A stretch of 64,000 nucleotides of DNA from Marisa cornuarietis. Its lineage: Eukaryota; Mollusca; Gastropoda; Architaenioglossa; Ampullariidae. Of this stretch, positions 36,701 to 46,732 are shown in pieces. Numbering within the stretch: the first letter of the stretch is position 1; every line of letters starts with the position of its first letter. The notes beneath the pieces were generated by a model. That model was not told the origin of the DNA. It was given only the letters and a program-made list of their open reading frames with translations, and made no database searches. The DNA lies in the NCBI GenBank assembly GCA_004794655.1, contig SMMW01000018.1, positions 1,030,501 to 1,094,500 of the forward strand, in the 5' to 3' direction. The position numbers and the translations under genes were made by a program.

Positions 36701-37514
36701 TTCTTTTATCATAATTTCATCATTTCAAAACAGTTTTGTCGAAAAGAGAAAGATGGACATAAATGCATTCAGTTGGAAAATGTGTTCTATAAAGTCCATT
36801 TTTGTTTGTGACCTAATGTTTTTGTTGTTAAAGATTTTTGTTTTATCTCAGAACTTGTTTGCTTTCTCCAGGCTGCCTGAGGGCTTAACACTAACAACAC
36901 TTGAGCCAAAACATGCAGCAGCCCTGTGTGAAAGATGGAAGAACTATAGGCCTGACCCTGCTCTGGACCTGTACATGCAAGTGATCACACAACGCTTTGA
37001 CTCTAGTGCCATAGTTAATGAGGATGGAGATCTAGTGGCCTACATTGGCATGCAGTTCAACGGGGCAATGGCAATGCTGCACGTGGACCCTCAGTACAGA
37101 GGACGCAATCTTGGCCAGATTGTGCTAACTGACCTCACCAGAAAGCTCCTGGCCAAAGGCAAGACAGCATATGGTCTGATCCCAACCAAAGACACTAGCT
37201 TCATTGCTACCAGCAGCCAGAAGTTAGGCTTTACCTGGGTACCACAAGGTAGCATGTCTTGGGTGCGCTTTGTGCCCAAATCTGCATTTAAACCTGTCCA
37301 TAATTATTCCGTGACTGTGGCTTCAAAGGCTGGTGCCGAAGTTAACAAAATTGATTCCGATGGGCCACAGCAGCAGAAATCTTCTTCAGATGAACAAATG
37401 GTTCAAGAGCAGTTGCACCTTACTGCACTTCCTCTCTCCTGTAATGAATGTTCCGATATAAGCTCAGAGATTCCCACGATTTCTTGTTCACATGTTAAAG
37501 TGGGGATATGTTAA
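24706..37514 (+). CDS. Glycine N-acyltransferase-like protein (five coding exons, 358 aa)
   Basis: Join 24706-24786, 31095-31208, 33695-33809, 36212-36335, 36872-37514 (1077 nt with stop). Every intron is GT-AG and phases run 0, 0, 1, 2. Residues 1-144 form the GLYAT N-terminal domain: MIFKVLSLDEVVQLKDEL start, FEVIVDQWPEW (human-type VDxWP), and VVNWAKP (INW motif). Residues 146-280 form the GNAT acyltransferase domain: MLHVDPQYRGRNLG (213-226; RGxxxG acyl-CoA-binding loop) and SSQKLGF (259-265). Family members transfer an acyl group from acyl-CoA to glycine or another amino acid. The tail from about 285 is an extra 70 residues, Ser/Gln-rich. The acidic, Asn-containing segment that usually precedes QKLGF reads TKDTSF here, so substrate or activity may differ. 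The start follows an in-frame TGA 12 nt upstream. Introns carry several transposons. The orthologue (GLYAT or GLYATL1-3) cannot be chosen. Confidence 0.92.
25500..25745 (+). mobile_element. CR1/L2-type LINE 3' fragment in intron 1
   Basis: CTACCTGCTCATCTTTCTGT, TACCATCCTTACTGTTTATT, and CTTGTCTGCATGGGGTTTTT align with the 3' untranslated part of the LINE at 7020-8325, with the same GAGAGCATGTTCCTTTAAAG block near its end. Non-coding, same strand as the host gene. Confidence 0.7.
25750..31094. other. Intron 1 of the acyltransferase gene, remaining part
   Basis: About 5.3 kb of AT-rich intron. It contains short AT and GT repeats at 26048-26070 and 27758-27777, and otherwise no recognised exon or element terminus. 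Open frames up to 125 codons occur (for example 30093-30470 minus) without family resemblance or consistent splice signals. Confidence 0.55.
31095..31208 (+). CDS. Acyltransferase exon 2
   Basis: Acceptor TTGTGTTTGCAG, donor GCG/GTGAGT, both phase 0. Encodes residues 28-65, including GFEVIVDQWPEWTCILLRP, the VDxWP...RP signature of the GLYAT N-terminal domain. Confidence 0.9.
31209..33694. other. Intron 2 of the acyltransferase gene
   Basis: About 2.5 kb. Holds a (TTTC)/(T)n tract near 31670-31696, an alternating CT/GC run near 32282-32302, a CA run near 32934, and a G11 run near 33207. No further exon or element recognised. Confidence 0.55.
33695..33809 (+). CDS. Acyltransferase exon 3
   Basis: Acceptor GATTGTTGCAG, donor ACAG/GTATGT, entry phase 0 and exit phase 1. 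Encodes residues 66-103, including FRHYYICHT and CVVNWAKPIVF. The NW pair matches the INW motif conserved in GLYAT family N-terminal domains. Confidence 0.88.
34215..35108 (-). mobile_element. Non-LTR retrotransposon remnant in intron 3 (antisense to gene)
   Basis: The minus strand encodes an RT from the GIRQGC turn through LKFADDSLLSH (catalytic FADD intact), EEAEKTGLKVHRKKTEVM, HFTYLGNIINKDGG and, in a shifted frame, LDWNLQGKRRVGRPKQTW followed by TTWAQLWGAAQNWVRW near 34260. It ends with a stop at about 34215. The longest unbroken frame is 171 codons. At least one frameshift separates it from the C-terminal block, so it is inactive. A different family from the GACT-tailed LINE. Confidence 0.85.
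35110..36178 (+). mobile_element. LINE C-terminal fragment with SINE-like 3' tail (intron 3)
   Basis: The coding part near 35640-35760 reads RREEVVLTRLRLGHTYATQS, then PPPVCPWCQ, the C-terminal arginine/histidine block plus zinc-knuckle-like cysteines of Jockey-type LINE ORF2 proteins. The following untranslated region ends CCGTGATATAGCCTTAGTTG, then GCACGTCGTTAAACAC and (AACC)n. That tail matches SINE family 1. The element is degenerate and 5'-truncated, and ends about 33 bp before exon 4. Confidence 0.75.
36212..36335 (+). CDS. Acyltransferase exon 4
   Basis: Acceptor CTTGTTACAG, donor CTGCC/GTGAGT; entry phase 1, exit phase 2. Encodes residues 104-144, including VPTLQDQSRKHGG and NRFMYAWTKKELPEQL. 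This matches the end of the GLYAT N-terminal domain before the GNAT fold. A (TA)n tract starts 8 bp after the donor. Confidence 0.88.
36344..36363 (+). repeat. (TA)n microsatellite at the start of intron 4
   Basis: About ten TA units directly after the exon 4 donor. Confidence 0.9.
36872..37514 (+). CDS. Acyltransferase exon 5 (GNAT domain and C-terminal tail)
   Basis: Acceptor TTTGCTTTCTCCAG, entry phase 2, stop TAA at 37512-37514. Encodes residues 145-358. The GNAT domain shows LVAYIGMQFNGAMAMLHVDP (strands 4-5), YRGRNLG (acyl-CoA phosphate loop) and SSQKLGFTWVP (last helix and strand). A low-complexity Ser/Gln tail follows from about residue 285. The single large exon and the lack of interruptions argue for a live gene. 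Confidence 0.93.
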
Positions 37515-38082
37515 TGATAGAACAGGTAGTTTTTCAGAAGATGAAAACTGGAAGTATGCAGGAGTACAGATGTGAAACATTGCACAATGATAAACCTGGG
37601 CAATGTGTTCTGGTTGATATTTTAGTAATGACTTTTAAATTTAGTCCAAGCTCATGTTTAGTGTACCAATCCTACCCAATAGGACGTAGGTCCACAATAA
37701 CCAAATTACAGTCACCTGGATCAAATAGTAGCCAAGTGGTATATGCTATTATTATTGTTACTGAAATATTAAAAACTATCGAAAGTTACACCAAAAAATT
37801 ATTTAAGGACAGTCAGTTTATTGGACAGACTTTTTTCTGTGCTTGTAAGACTACGAAAAATAACACTTTTTGTAGCTAATGGCAAGCAAGAAAACTTTGC
37901 CATAGGGCAAGTTTATAAAGCTGAGTACACGTGTAATGAATGAGCAAGCCTTTTGTTCTTGCACCATTTATATTACTGTTATTTAACTAAAGCAGTGAGC
38001 ACTATTTTGACAGCCCTTTGGTGCTTTTGTGACCTTTGCACCAAAAACAAGTATTTATTAGGTATAGTAAGAATTCACTTAG

Positions 38083-38088
38083 AATAAA
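38083..38088 (+). terminator. Candidate polyadenylation signal of the acyltransferase gene
   Basis: AATAAA 569 bp after the stop codon, followed within 30 bp by the T/G-rich ATTAATGTTGTCTCACTGTTG. The next AATAAA (about 38258) lies inside a LINE remnant, so this one is preferred. Confidence 0.4.
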
Positions 38089-38189
38089 CTAGATGATTGG
38101 TATTAATGTTGTCTCACTGTTGTCAGCTGTTTTTCCTGAGTGAACATTGCAGTTATTGGTGTTCAACAATTTTGTTGAAGGGTCTAACA

Positions 38190-38560
38190 TGATAATTAGA
38201 TTTGTAAAGTGCATTTCCTTGTTTGGATATAGGCTCAATGCACCTCACCTAAAAGACTATGAATAAAGCGACAACCAATCATATGATAAACATAGGCATC
38301 AGCAAACAGATAACACCATGACCAAACCAGGGAAGAAAAAATAATGCATAGATGAAGAATTGAGGACTGGGTAGAACAATACTTTTGATTATGCAAGATA
38401 TTTTTTAAAGAGATGGGTTTTGAGGCCAGATTTGAAGGCTTCAAATATAGATACAGTTTGAAGAGAATTCCAAACAGCAGGACCATAGAAGGAAAAGGAG
38501 TGTCTGCCGAATTTCTCTTGTCTGATGGCATAGAGAGGAAGGCAATAAAAGCAGATCGAA
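38190..38560 (-). mobile_element. LINE C-terminal/3' fragment (family F, copy 2)
   Basis: The minus strand gives FYGPAVWNSLQTVSIFEAFK and SGLKTHLFKKYLA, then stops. Its 3' untranslated end reads GGAAATGCACTTTACAAATC. The segment aligns with the inverse copy at 21605-21870, including CTTGCATAATCAAAAGTATT. It lies just downstream of the acyltransferase gene. Confidence 0.75.
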
Positions 38561-38569
38561 GAAAACAGT

Positions 38570-40840
38570 TAAGTGGTAAGATGTCAGTAGGTATGCTTTG
38601 CGCAAGGCCTTGAAGACATTAGGTAAAATGTTAACTGTTAATAGACATTTTTTTTTAATCTAAATTTTATGTTTGATTCAGGTTAGCCTTTAAATTTGCT
38701 GGTTCATCACTGTACATTTAGCACAAGACAATGAGATGATACAGCTTTCCTACAGTAAATGAATGGTTTAACCAAAATATTATATTTTTTGTAGATTATA
38801 TAGAACAAACTGTTGAAACATATTTTTATTTGCTTCAAATGTCAATAATATATTATTTTCCACTTTTAAATGCTTAAGATAATCATTTAAACTTTAGTTG
38901 CTGTAAATGCTTAAGAAAATTTCTGAATAAATTGTGCAAGTCTTGGGAAATACAAACCATGTTTAAAAGACCAGTGAAGCATATGTAAAAGTTTACAGTG
39001 TACAAAATAATTTTTTTTCAAATACCAAACTGGAGTTTATTATAATTTAGCAAAGTCCGAGCAAATAACCCCATTTTATTTAGGAGATAGAGGCCATTGG
39101 ATTTGGACACTTATCTAGGCATAAAAAGAGGTCACAACTGTGACACATAGTACAACAGGCTATAGCCTAAACAACATAAGCAAATCCCCAAATATTTCAA
39201 AAAAAAAAAAAAATTGCTGTTAAGCCTTTAGTGGTGTTTCAGCTCCTCTGCATCAACTCCAAGCTTTACCTGGGCTTGAAATTTTATTTTTATTTTGTTT
39301 CACCACAATGGGTAAATTTGCTACAGAAAATTCTGATCCTGGTTAGTGCTTTGGGCTGTTTTTTTATATACAATTTTGAGCCATAGTTGTGTCAAGAAGG
39401 TTAATGAGCAAGCATATGTGCTTTCTTGTTGTCCTTAATGTCACCATGAAAAATATTTGATAAGAGATGAAGTGTGGATTGAGGTACTTGCGATGAGGTC
39501 ATTTCCATCCCATATGTTTCTGTTGTGTGTTTTATCTCATTAGCAGTTTTTTTTGGACAGTTTCATTGAGGGTGCTAGCACAAATTTGATCTTTTATTGC
39601 CTGTTGTGGAGACTTATCATTCCTTAAGTTAGAACGTTGACAGAAATGTGTGTTTCAGTACTGTTTACTTGTGTGCACATTTATTGGAGTAGATTGGTAC
39701 CTATATACTTTGGGTAAAACATGGACCATATCATGTTACACAAAGAACAACTTTATTTTTTTTAGTGTGTTTGAAGGTGAAATATTATTCATTTCCATTC
39801 AAAGGAATACTTTTGCTCTCTGTAGTATAAATGTTTACCAGCGTATGTGTGAACTATATTCTCGACTTACGTGGGTGAACACCAACAATATCTTTCCCTG
39901 AATCAGTTTTTAGGCTATTCGAGACTATGGTTCAGTTAGTATCATTCAGAATCCTGTATTCTGGTGCATTGTTTTCAATCCTGAATTTCTTTGCTATTTT
40001 GTCATGTTTCTTTTGCAGCTTTAGTTTGGTTGCAAAGTAAATTTCTTTGCTGAACGCCATTCACAAATTAAACAGTGCATATAGTTTTTGTAACTTCTTG
40101 GTGTACAAACTCAAGGGTGCTTTTTGCCTTTGGAGATGGAAACTTCCAGCTATCAGGTGGATGTTGTGCATTTACTGTTTGCATAATTACCTAAGGTACT
40201 GCATATACAAAAAGAATTTGACAAGCACATCTTCCCAGTTGTCCATAATTTTTTTTTACTTGCATGCAAAATGTTTGGGTTCTTAAGGATACATATATAA
40301 CATTAGTAACAGCTTATTATTAGCCTAGATAAATAATATTATGGTCAGTTCACCTCTTGATCTATACTTGCTGGTTGTATTGGTTACTAGTCGCTCCTTA
40401 ATGTTAATTCTCCTTATCAGGTGTCTTGGTTGCATTGTAAAAACTTGAGTTTCTCAAATCATTGTGAATTTTTAAAATTCATCACCTTGCTTCCAAAAAC
40501 ATCATGTAATATCTTTCAACCACATTATAAAATTATATCTTGAGACATTGTTGCAAAGATTTTTTCATTGTTTATCGCATTTGTACATGCTGCAGATACT
40601 CTGTTTCTGCCATTTCACCAAGAGCTCAATCTAACGGGAAAACTCTTTTAGTAACTTTTCTGTGGATTAATTTTTGGCAGTTTACAAATAAACATAGATG
40701 GCAGGACATGACTATCACCATTCTTCTTTGAAGTTTTTTTTTATATAAGCAGTGATTTTGTGTTTTGATGCAAATGGGATTGTCTCTTCATAGTTAAAAG
40801 TATATATACATATATTGTGTGTGCGTGTGCTTGAGGGAGA
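38570..40840. other. Unannotated AT-rich intergenic sequence
   Basis: No exon or element terminus recognised. Short frames of 60-83 codons only. Confidence 0.45.
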
Positions 40841-40845
40841 GACAA

Positions 40846-42255
40846 TGACAATGACAATTCTTTATTAACGAGAGGTAAATAAGCGAAAAGGTGCTTTTTT
40901 TCATTTAGCCCTCGCCCCGTACGGGGAAAGAATAAACAAATAATTAAAAGAATGCAAAAACAATTAGTAATAAACATGAGGTAACATCAAATAAGAGTGG
41001 GAGGTGAGTATGTACAAGGCGATTGTTAAGAAAAAAAGTACAAGCAAGAAACAACAGCAACAACAAAAAAAAGCAAATATTTACATGGATCCTGGAATTG
41101 CGAGGTGTTTCTACGGGGCTCATCTAATTTTCTTGTAAATGTTTGAGAAGATATGGCGTCTAAAGCAGTTCAGGGAGTTCAGCTGCTTGAGATGGAGAGG
41201 GAGGCTGTTCCACAACACGCTCCCTGAATATTGGAGACTAGATTTATAGAGGTCTATTCTAGGGATTGGAGTATTTAGTTTTGGGGAAGTCCGAGTATAA
41301 TTGGAAGAAAACAACAAAGCGAGTCTGGGGGACAGTTTACTGGTCAGTATTTTGTACATGAATATACATTTATTAAGTTTAAGTCTTTTTGTTAGGGGAA
41401 GGACACCCAGAGAGGTGAAGTCACTCGGCTGTATTGTCGGTTTGAGTAGAACGGCTTTTATTGCTCGCCTCTGGACACTTGCTAGAGGTTTCATGGAAAC
41501 TCCACTAGCGGAGTCCCAGAGGGTGGAGGCGTAGTCAATGATTGACTGAATGTGGGTTGTATAGAAGAGTTTTCTTGTGTGTGGGTCTAGGAAATGCTTA
41601 ATTCTTGACAGCTGGTGGACTTTCTTGGAAATGTTTTTGGTTGTAGCAGAGATGTGTTGGGACCACGATAAGTTGTTGTCAATGGTAACCCCTATGAGTT
41701 TGTGGGACTGAACTTCCGTTATTGCTTGAGTGCCAATATGGATACTTGGGAATGGGGTGACTAGGTTTTGCCTTTTTTGTCTTGTTGTGAGGAGCATGAC
41801 TTCAGTTTTCTGGGGGTTAAGTGACATGTGGTTTGATTCGGTCCAAGTCTGAAGCTCGTCAGCGCTCAGCTGTATGAAGGAAGCAAGTGGTTCAATCTGT
41901 TGGTGGTGTGCGTGTATTGTGGTGTCGTCTGCAAACATGTCACATGAATGGGATAGGTGGAGAGGAAGATCATTGATGTATATGGAGAAAAGAAGAGGTC
42001 CTAGTACTGAGCCTTGAGGGACACCAAATTTAACTTCAAGAGGATCAGACATTCGGTTGTTTACAGCGACTCTCTGAGTTCAATTGTCGAGAAAGGAGGT
42101 AAGGAGTTTGGTGCTCCCGGTACTTAGTTTGTGTAACTCAAGTTTTCTGATGAGCAGATTGTGATCTATAACATCAAAGGCTTTGGCATAGTCAACAAAT
42201 AAGGCAGCAGAAAAATGATTGTCGTTAATGTTATTTAGCCATTGTTCCACCATGG
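40846..42255 (-). mobile_element. 5'-truncated CR1-type LINE, nearly intact 3' half
   Basis: One minus-strand frame runs from VEQWLNNINDNHFSAALFVD (near 42250) through FAKAFDVIDHNLL-like sequence, GVPQGSVLGPLLFSIYINDL, MFADDTTIHAH (catalytic FADD intact) and IGVTIDNNLSWSQHIS, to the terminal SGSVLWNSLPLHLKQL...IFSNIYKKIR. It contains a single in-frame TGA at about 42077-42079. The 3' end has a short untranslated region and a (CATTGT)-like tail near 40846. Low decay suggests a fairly recent insertion. Confidence 0.88.
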
Positions 42256-43035
42256 ATGGTAGAGATCGGAGGGGAGAAGGGTTGGGAAACACAACAGGTT
42301 TTTGCCTCTCAGATAAACTACTGGGAGAGAGCATCATAAGTTTTATACACAATCCAAGAATGAAAACGCATCCTAACATGAATCAACACGAGTCACTCCA
42401 CTAAAGTGTTGCTCGATCAATCCTTACACATGGTGGTAACATCACATTAGTTCCAAATTCCTCTCCCTACTTCTACATTCCTCTTCATTGTAGCAAAGAT
42501 TGTAGGTTGAATGGGCCATACATTGCTGCGAATTTGTACCACAGGCACCCCTCAAGTTAATATACATGTATGGGGTTGTAGCAACAGGGGCCGGTCGATT
42601 CGCCCCAAGACCGATTCATCCCTACCAATTCGCCCCACACCGAAAGTCAATTCGTCCCACGCATGGTCCAATTCGTCCCAAGACAGAAAAGTCAATTCGT
42701 CCCAAGCTCAAAAAGGCGCTCAAACAAGTAGCTATTAACGTCAAATATTACCAAAAGCGGCATATGTCTTTCGAACAATAGAATTATAATTAGATACGCA
42801 ATCTCAGCTGCCTATTTTAAGCAGAGCCATGCGAATAAATTAAGCCACCATTTTACTAAACAAAGATGGTCACTAGTCAATGCGCACGCAGCGCACGTAT
42901 CTTACAATGCCAAATAGATGTGATTTTTCTTTTAGATTTTCTCAGCATTTTGTTGTGAACTTGGAGTTCGATTTTTTAATTTTTGCTTATCGTTATTAAA
43001 AATGTCCGTTAGCCAATAGGTTTGCAGCGGACGCA
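42256..43035. other. Mostly unannotated; includes a repeated AATTCGTCCCA block
   Basis: No coding exon seen. The stretch 42590-42710 is described separately. Confidence 0.4.
42590..42710 (+). repeat. Irregular direct repeats of an AATTCGYCCCA motif
   Basis: Six variants occur within about 115 bp, including CGATTCGCCCC, CAATTCGTCCCACGC, CAATTCGTCCCAAGAC and CAATTCGTCCCAAGC, at irregular 15-25 bp spacing after a GGGGCCGGTC start. Such clusters are common subterminally in DNA transposons, but no opposite end was found. Confidence 0.6.
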
Positions 43036-43039
43036 TCTT

Positions 43040-43345
43040 CCTTGAACTTTTCTCCTAACACAGTCCACACAATGCTCGTCCTTACCCTCCCCCTTCTGCT
43101 CTTGCTACTTGTCTACCCATCTTTCTCTGCAGAATCGCTATATTTTCTATGTTTCTGTTACTTGGTGTCTTTTTGTGTTTTCCATCTTTGTTTTCTGTTT
43201 GTCGTCGGTATTGTTTATTCTTACGCTTTCGTGTTCTATCCATGTAGTCCATGTCTCTTCCTCGCTTTTAAGCGCTAATAGCATGCTCTCTATGAGTGTG
43301 AATATGCGCTATAAAAATCTTCATTTATTATTATTATTATTATAT
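43040..43345 (+). mobile_element. CR1/L2-type LINE 3' fragment
   Basis: CTACTTGTCTACCCATCTTT, ATTCTATCCATGTAGTCCAT-like sequence, and GCATGCTCTCTATGAGTG, then TATGCGCTATAAAAATCTTC and (ATT)n. Aligns with the 3' untranslated end of the LINE at 7020-8325. Confidence 0.65.
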
Positions 43346-43652
43346 TATCTTTCTCTTCAATTAACACAACGTTTTAGATTTTGTTGTGAACTTGTCGCTG
43401 TCGTTAGTTATAACTGGAGGTTCGTCGCAGAGACGTCGCGGATCGAGTAGACATTTAGATTAAAGCACATCGTAAAAAATGTTGGAATAAAACTAAATTA
43501 AAATTTTAAAAATCTCATTTTTACTTATACAAAATACAAGTTCACAATAAAATGATGACAAAATGTTTAATTTAAAACATATTAATAAGGGTCACGTTTA
43601 TTTGTGAATGCGGCAGCATGAGTACAAGTGTGAACGTGATAGCATGAGTTAG

Positions 43653-44283
43653 TGTCACGTGTACTCTACAGTGACTTTCAGACGAGATTACAACAAACAA
43701 ATAGTTAAATGTAAAGATAAGTATAATTGAAAAGAAGAAATAATAATTAATTAAAAAGTAACAAATTTAAATTCAAAGTAAACACCTAAATACAGTCAAG
43801 AATTCAATGTTCACCCATAGTTCCTTCAAACCCAATATTCCCTACACTCTTGAAAGTGCAGTCCTCCACTCCTGAAGGCGCAGTCCTCTCAAAAAAACAA
43901 AAACAAAAAAAAGACAAACAAAAACTTCAGAAGAAGAAAGAAAAAAAAACACTACAGTCTCCGGTCCTGGTGCTGTCCCCTTCAGAATTCAGGCACCTCC
44001 CAATCCCGACCGCCGACGGATACACAGTAGTTGATTGTCCAGATGAACGAAAAAAAAAGAAAAAAAAAACCTAGACAGAAAATAACCATATTTAACCTAC
44101 AATAATCAATGTCTAAACATTTCCCCCACAACAATAACATACATTCATCTATTTATCTCATAAAAAATTATATAATCACTCGCTCAAACTCCACCATTTA
44201 AAGACAGTAATTAACATAGACATACACTCACCTCAACAGGTTGAAATGAAAAATTTTACTCAAGTCTGTTCAGGACTTGCTAC
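43653..44283 (+). mobile_element. Solo LTR, copy C, part 1 of 3
   Basis: Starts TGTCACGTGTACTCTACAGT after GTTAG (43648-43652) and follows copy B closely through AGTTCCTTCAAACC, GGCGCAGTCCTC and CAGGACTTGCTAC, where a LINE begins. With part 2 (45839-46019) and part 3 (47113-47233) it makes an LTR of about 0.94 kb. The right flank GTCAG (47234-47238) matches GTTAG in 4 of 5 bases, consistent with an aged duplication. Confidence 0.85.
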
Positions 44284-45838
44284 ATTGCGTTTCTGCGCGC
44301 ACCAACTTGGAGGCATTTTTCAACACCTTTATCAGCGCTCTATGGATTCATTCTCCATCCCAGCTGCTTGGAAACTGTCTACCATTGTTCCAGTTCCGAA
44401 GAAAGCTTCAGCTCAGCATCTCAATGACTTCAGACCAGTGGCCTTAACATCATTGGTCATGAAAGTATTGGAGACAATCATCAAATCATTGATCCTAACA
44501 GCCACTAACAATTGTCTCGACCCCTTGCAATTTGCATACCAATCCAAACGAAGTGTTAATGATGCTAAACTGTTCATCCTCCACACTTTACTCAAACACC
44601 TGGAGAATCCACAAGCCCACGCACGACTGCTGTTTGCTGACTTCTCATCAGCCTTCAACACCATCCAACCACATATCCTAGCTAGAAGACTTCTCGACGA
44701 GTTTTCCTTTGATCATCAGCTAGTGTCACGGATCATCCACTTTTTGGTTGACAGGCAGCAGCGAGTACTTGTCAATGGTACTTTTTCCGACTTAATCACA
44801 ACGTGCACCGGCTCACCTCAAGGCTGTGTTTTATCCCCGCTTCTGTTTATTCTGTATACCAACAGTTGTCGCAGTAACCATGAGGGTCAATACCTAGTCA
44901 AATTCTCTGATGACACGGCACTGCTCTCTCTCCTTAGCGGGCCAGCAGATAGATACCCACGGTGCAGCCTTGGAAGAATTTATTGCCTGGTGCGATGAAA
45001 ATTTTCGAGACCTTAATGTGAGTAAGACCAAAGAGATGGTTTTCGATTTCCGTCGGAATTCTTCACCAAGTCCTGTCAGTGTCATCCACGACAAGGAGGT
45101 GGAAATGGTTACTGTTTTTAAATACCTGGGCACCATCTTCGACAGGCGACTTTGCTGGGATGTCAACACCCAAGCCATCGTAAAGAAAGCTCAGCAGCGC
45201 CTCTTCCTTCTCCGGAAGCTGAAGTCTTTCTCTGTCTCCCACCAATTTCTTCAGCTTTTTTACAGATCACACATAGAGAGCGTGCTGTCCTTCTCGTCTA
45301 TCTGTTTCTACAACAGTTTATCAGTGAAGGACAAGAGCAGCCTACATCGTGTGGTATCCACCTGCTCAAAAGTCATTGGGACAGCCCAAACTACTCTTCA
45401 GACTCTGTATGACAGGCAGACATTTCTGAAAGTGTCTGCAATCCTCTGTGATGACAGGCATGTCCTATCGAGAGAGTTTGTCCAGCTCCCATCGGGCCGC
45501 CGATTTTGTGTACCTGCATGCAGGACTAACAGACTGCGGCTGTCATTCGTTGTTTCGGCCGTGCGTCTCTTGAATGGTGCTGTGAGAATGAATGAAACAT
45601 GAATGGGGAAGCCTGTCTAGTGCATATGAATGTGTGTGTGTGTGTGTGGGTGTTGCGTGGTGTGTGTTGTATGGTGTGGGTGGGTTGTGTGTATGTGTGT
45701 GTTCTGCATGTATACGTGTGTGTTTTTGTGTTAAGTTGTTGGTTTTTTTTGTTGTTGTTGTTTTGTTAAATTGTATCAAGCTGCCACCCAATTGCCCTCT
45801 GGGACAAATAAAGTATTATCTTATCTATCTTATCTTAT
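44284..45838 (+). mobile_element. Rex1-like (CR1-group) LINE inside solo LTR C
   Basis: The RT is readable in two frames that overlap near 44910-44998, where one shift occurs. Visible motifs are NDFRPVALTSLVMKVLE, ARLLFADFSSAFNTIQPHIL, TGSPQGCVLSPLLFILYTNS, KFSDDTALLSLL (catalytic SDD), LNVSKTKEMVFDFRRNS and FKYLGTIFDRRLCWDVNT, ending QLPSGRRFCVP...AVRLLNGAV. The 3' end is CAATTGCCCTCTGGGACAAA, TAAAGT and (TCTTA)n. It is 5'-truncated and apart from the frameshift well preserved. LTR C sequence resumes immediately after the tail. Confidence 0.92.
45632..45725 (+). repeat. Imperfect (GT)n tract in LINE 3' untranslated region
   Basis: GT-rich sequence with GGTGT interruptions between the LINE stop codon and its tail. 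Confidence 0.8.
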
Positions 45839-46019
45839 AAACACAAGTCTGGTCAGGACTTGTTACATAAAGTCTGGTCAAGACTTTCCCAACACTCGAG
45901 GAGACCGTCAAGTTTCCCCGCTCCCGTCAAGGAGGACCAGCATACGAAAAAAATCAAACTACACCAAAACACTCATCTCATTCTTCTCAATTCCTTCCAT
46001 CCCCCCCTCTCAACAACAC
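45839..46019 (+). mobile_element. Solo LTR, copy C, part 2 of 3
   Basis: ACACAAGTCTGGTCAGGACT, then GAGGAGACCGTCAAGTTTCC and TCTCAACAACACT, collinear with LTR B from about 7747 on. It is cut at a TTAA by the THAP-encoding transposon. Confidence 0.85.
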
Positions 46020-46160
46020 TTAATGAGGGTATTTCATCAGGGTCGGTGACGTACGGTAACATCCAATCAGAATTTAGTAGCTTTCATACTGCGGACAGCT
46101 AGTCGGAAGTCGGGTACACGCGTAGCGGTCTTTTGAGTAGTTTCACTGTAAGCATCAGCC

Positions 46161-46325
46161 ATGGCTAAAGAAAGTTTTGAAGCAAAAAGAAGTTCCGAGT
46201 GGAAAAATTCACTTATTCTGCTACCTGTTGTTGGCGATGTAACAACTATTTTACACAGGGAGCAGAAAAACAGCAAAACCAAAAAAGCCATCAAGTTTGT
46301 AGGCGATGGCCATGTACAGCAATAA
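46161..46325 (+). CDS. Small ORF at the left end of the Kolobok-like element (54 aa)
   Basis: ATG in strong context (GCCATGG), product MAKESFEAKRSSEWKNSLIL... ending GDGHVQQ, then a TAA. It sits about 140 bp inside the left terminus, after a CCAATC box (46062) and TGACGTAC (46047). A possible acceptor TTTTTATTACAG at about 46362 could add GEFDFSSDDHIMVKEK. I do not recognise the protein. It could be the first exon of a second transposon protein or chance. Confidence 0.3.
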   Translation: MAKESFEAKRSSEWKNSLILLPVVGDVTTILHREQKNSKTKKAIKFVGDGHVQQ

Positions 46326-46732
46326 CAGTCATACTCCTTTCTCCTTGCTTTTTTATTACAGGTGAATTTGACTTTTCTTCTGATGACCATATCATGGTAA
46401 AAGAAAAATAAGACGCAGACAAAACATCCCTGCACATCCCTAATATTAAAACCAAATTGTTGTAGTATATAATATGTACTGATAATACCTTCTATATTTT
46501 TTGTTCCTGAGAATTGTTTACGTAGTTTTGTAGAAATTTATTAATGGAATCTTGCGACAGAAAAAAAATGTTCACTGACGCGGTTCTCCGCCCACTTTTC
46601 TTTCAGCACCGATGGTGCGGCAAGTAAAAACAACATCCTTCGACCGTCTTCTCTAAGACTGGCAACAATTTCTGAAGTAGTACAATAAGAAGCTTTTTTG
46701 CTTGTCGAAGTGAACCCAATTTTACTGATTTT

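Noticed and set aside
37508..37879. 123-codon ORF after the acyltransferase stop
   Set aside because: It overlaps the stop region in another frame, lacks any family resemblance and fits a 3' untranslated region.
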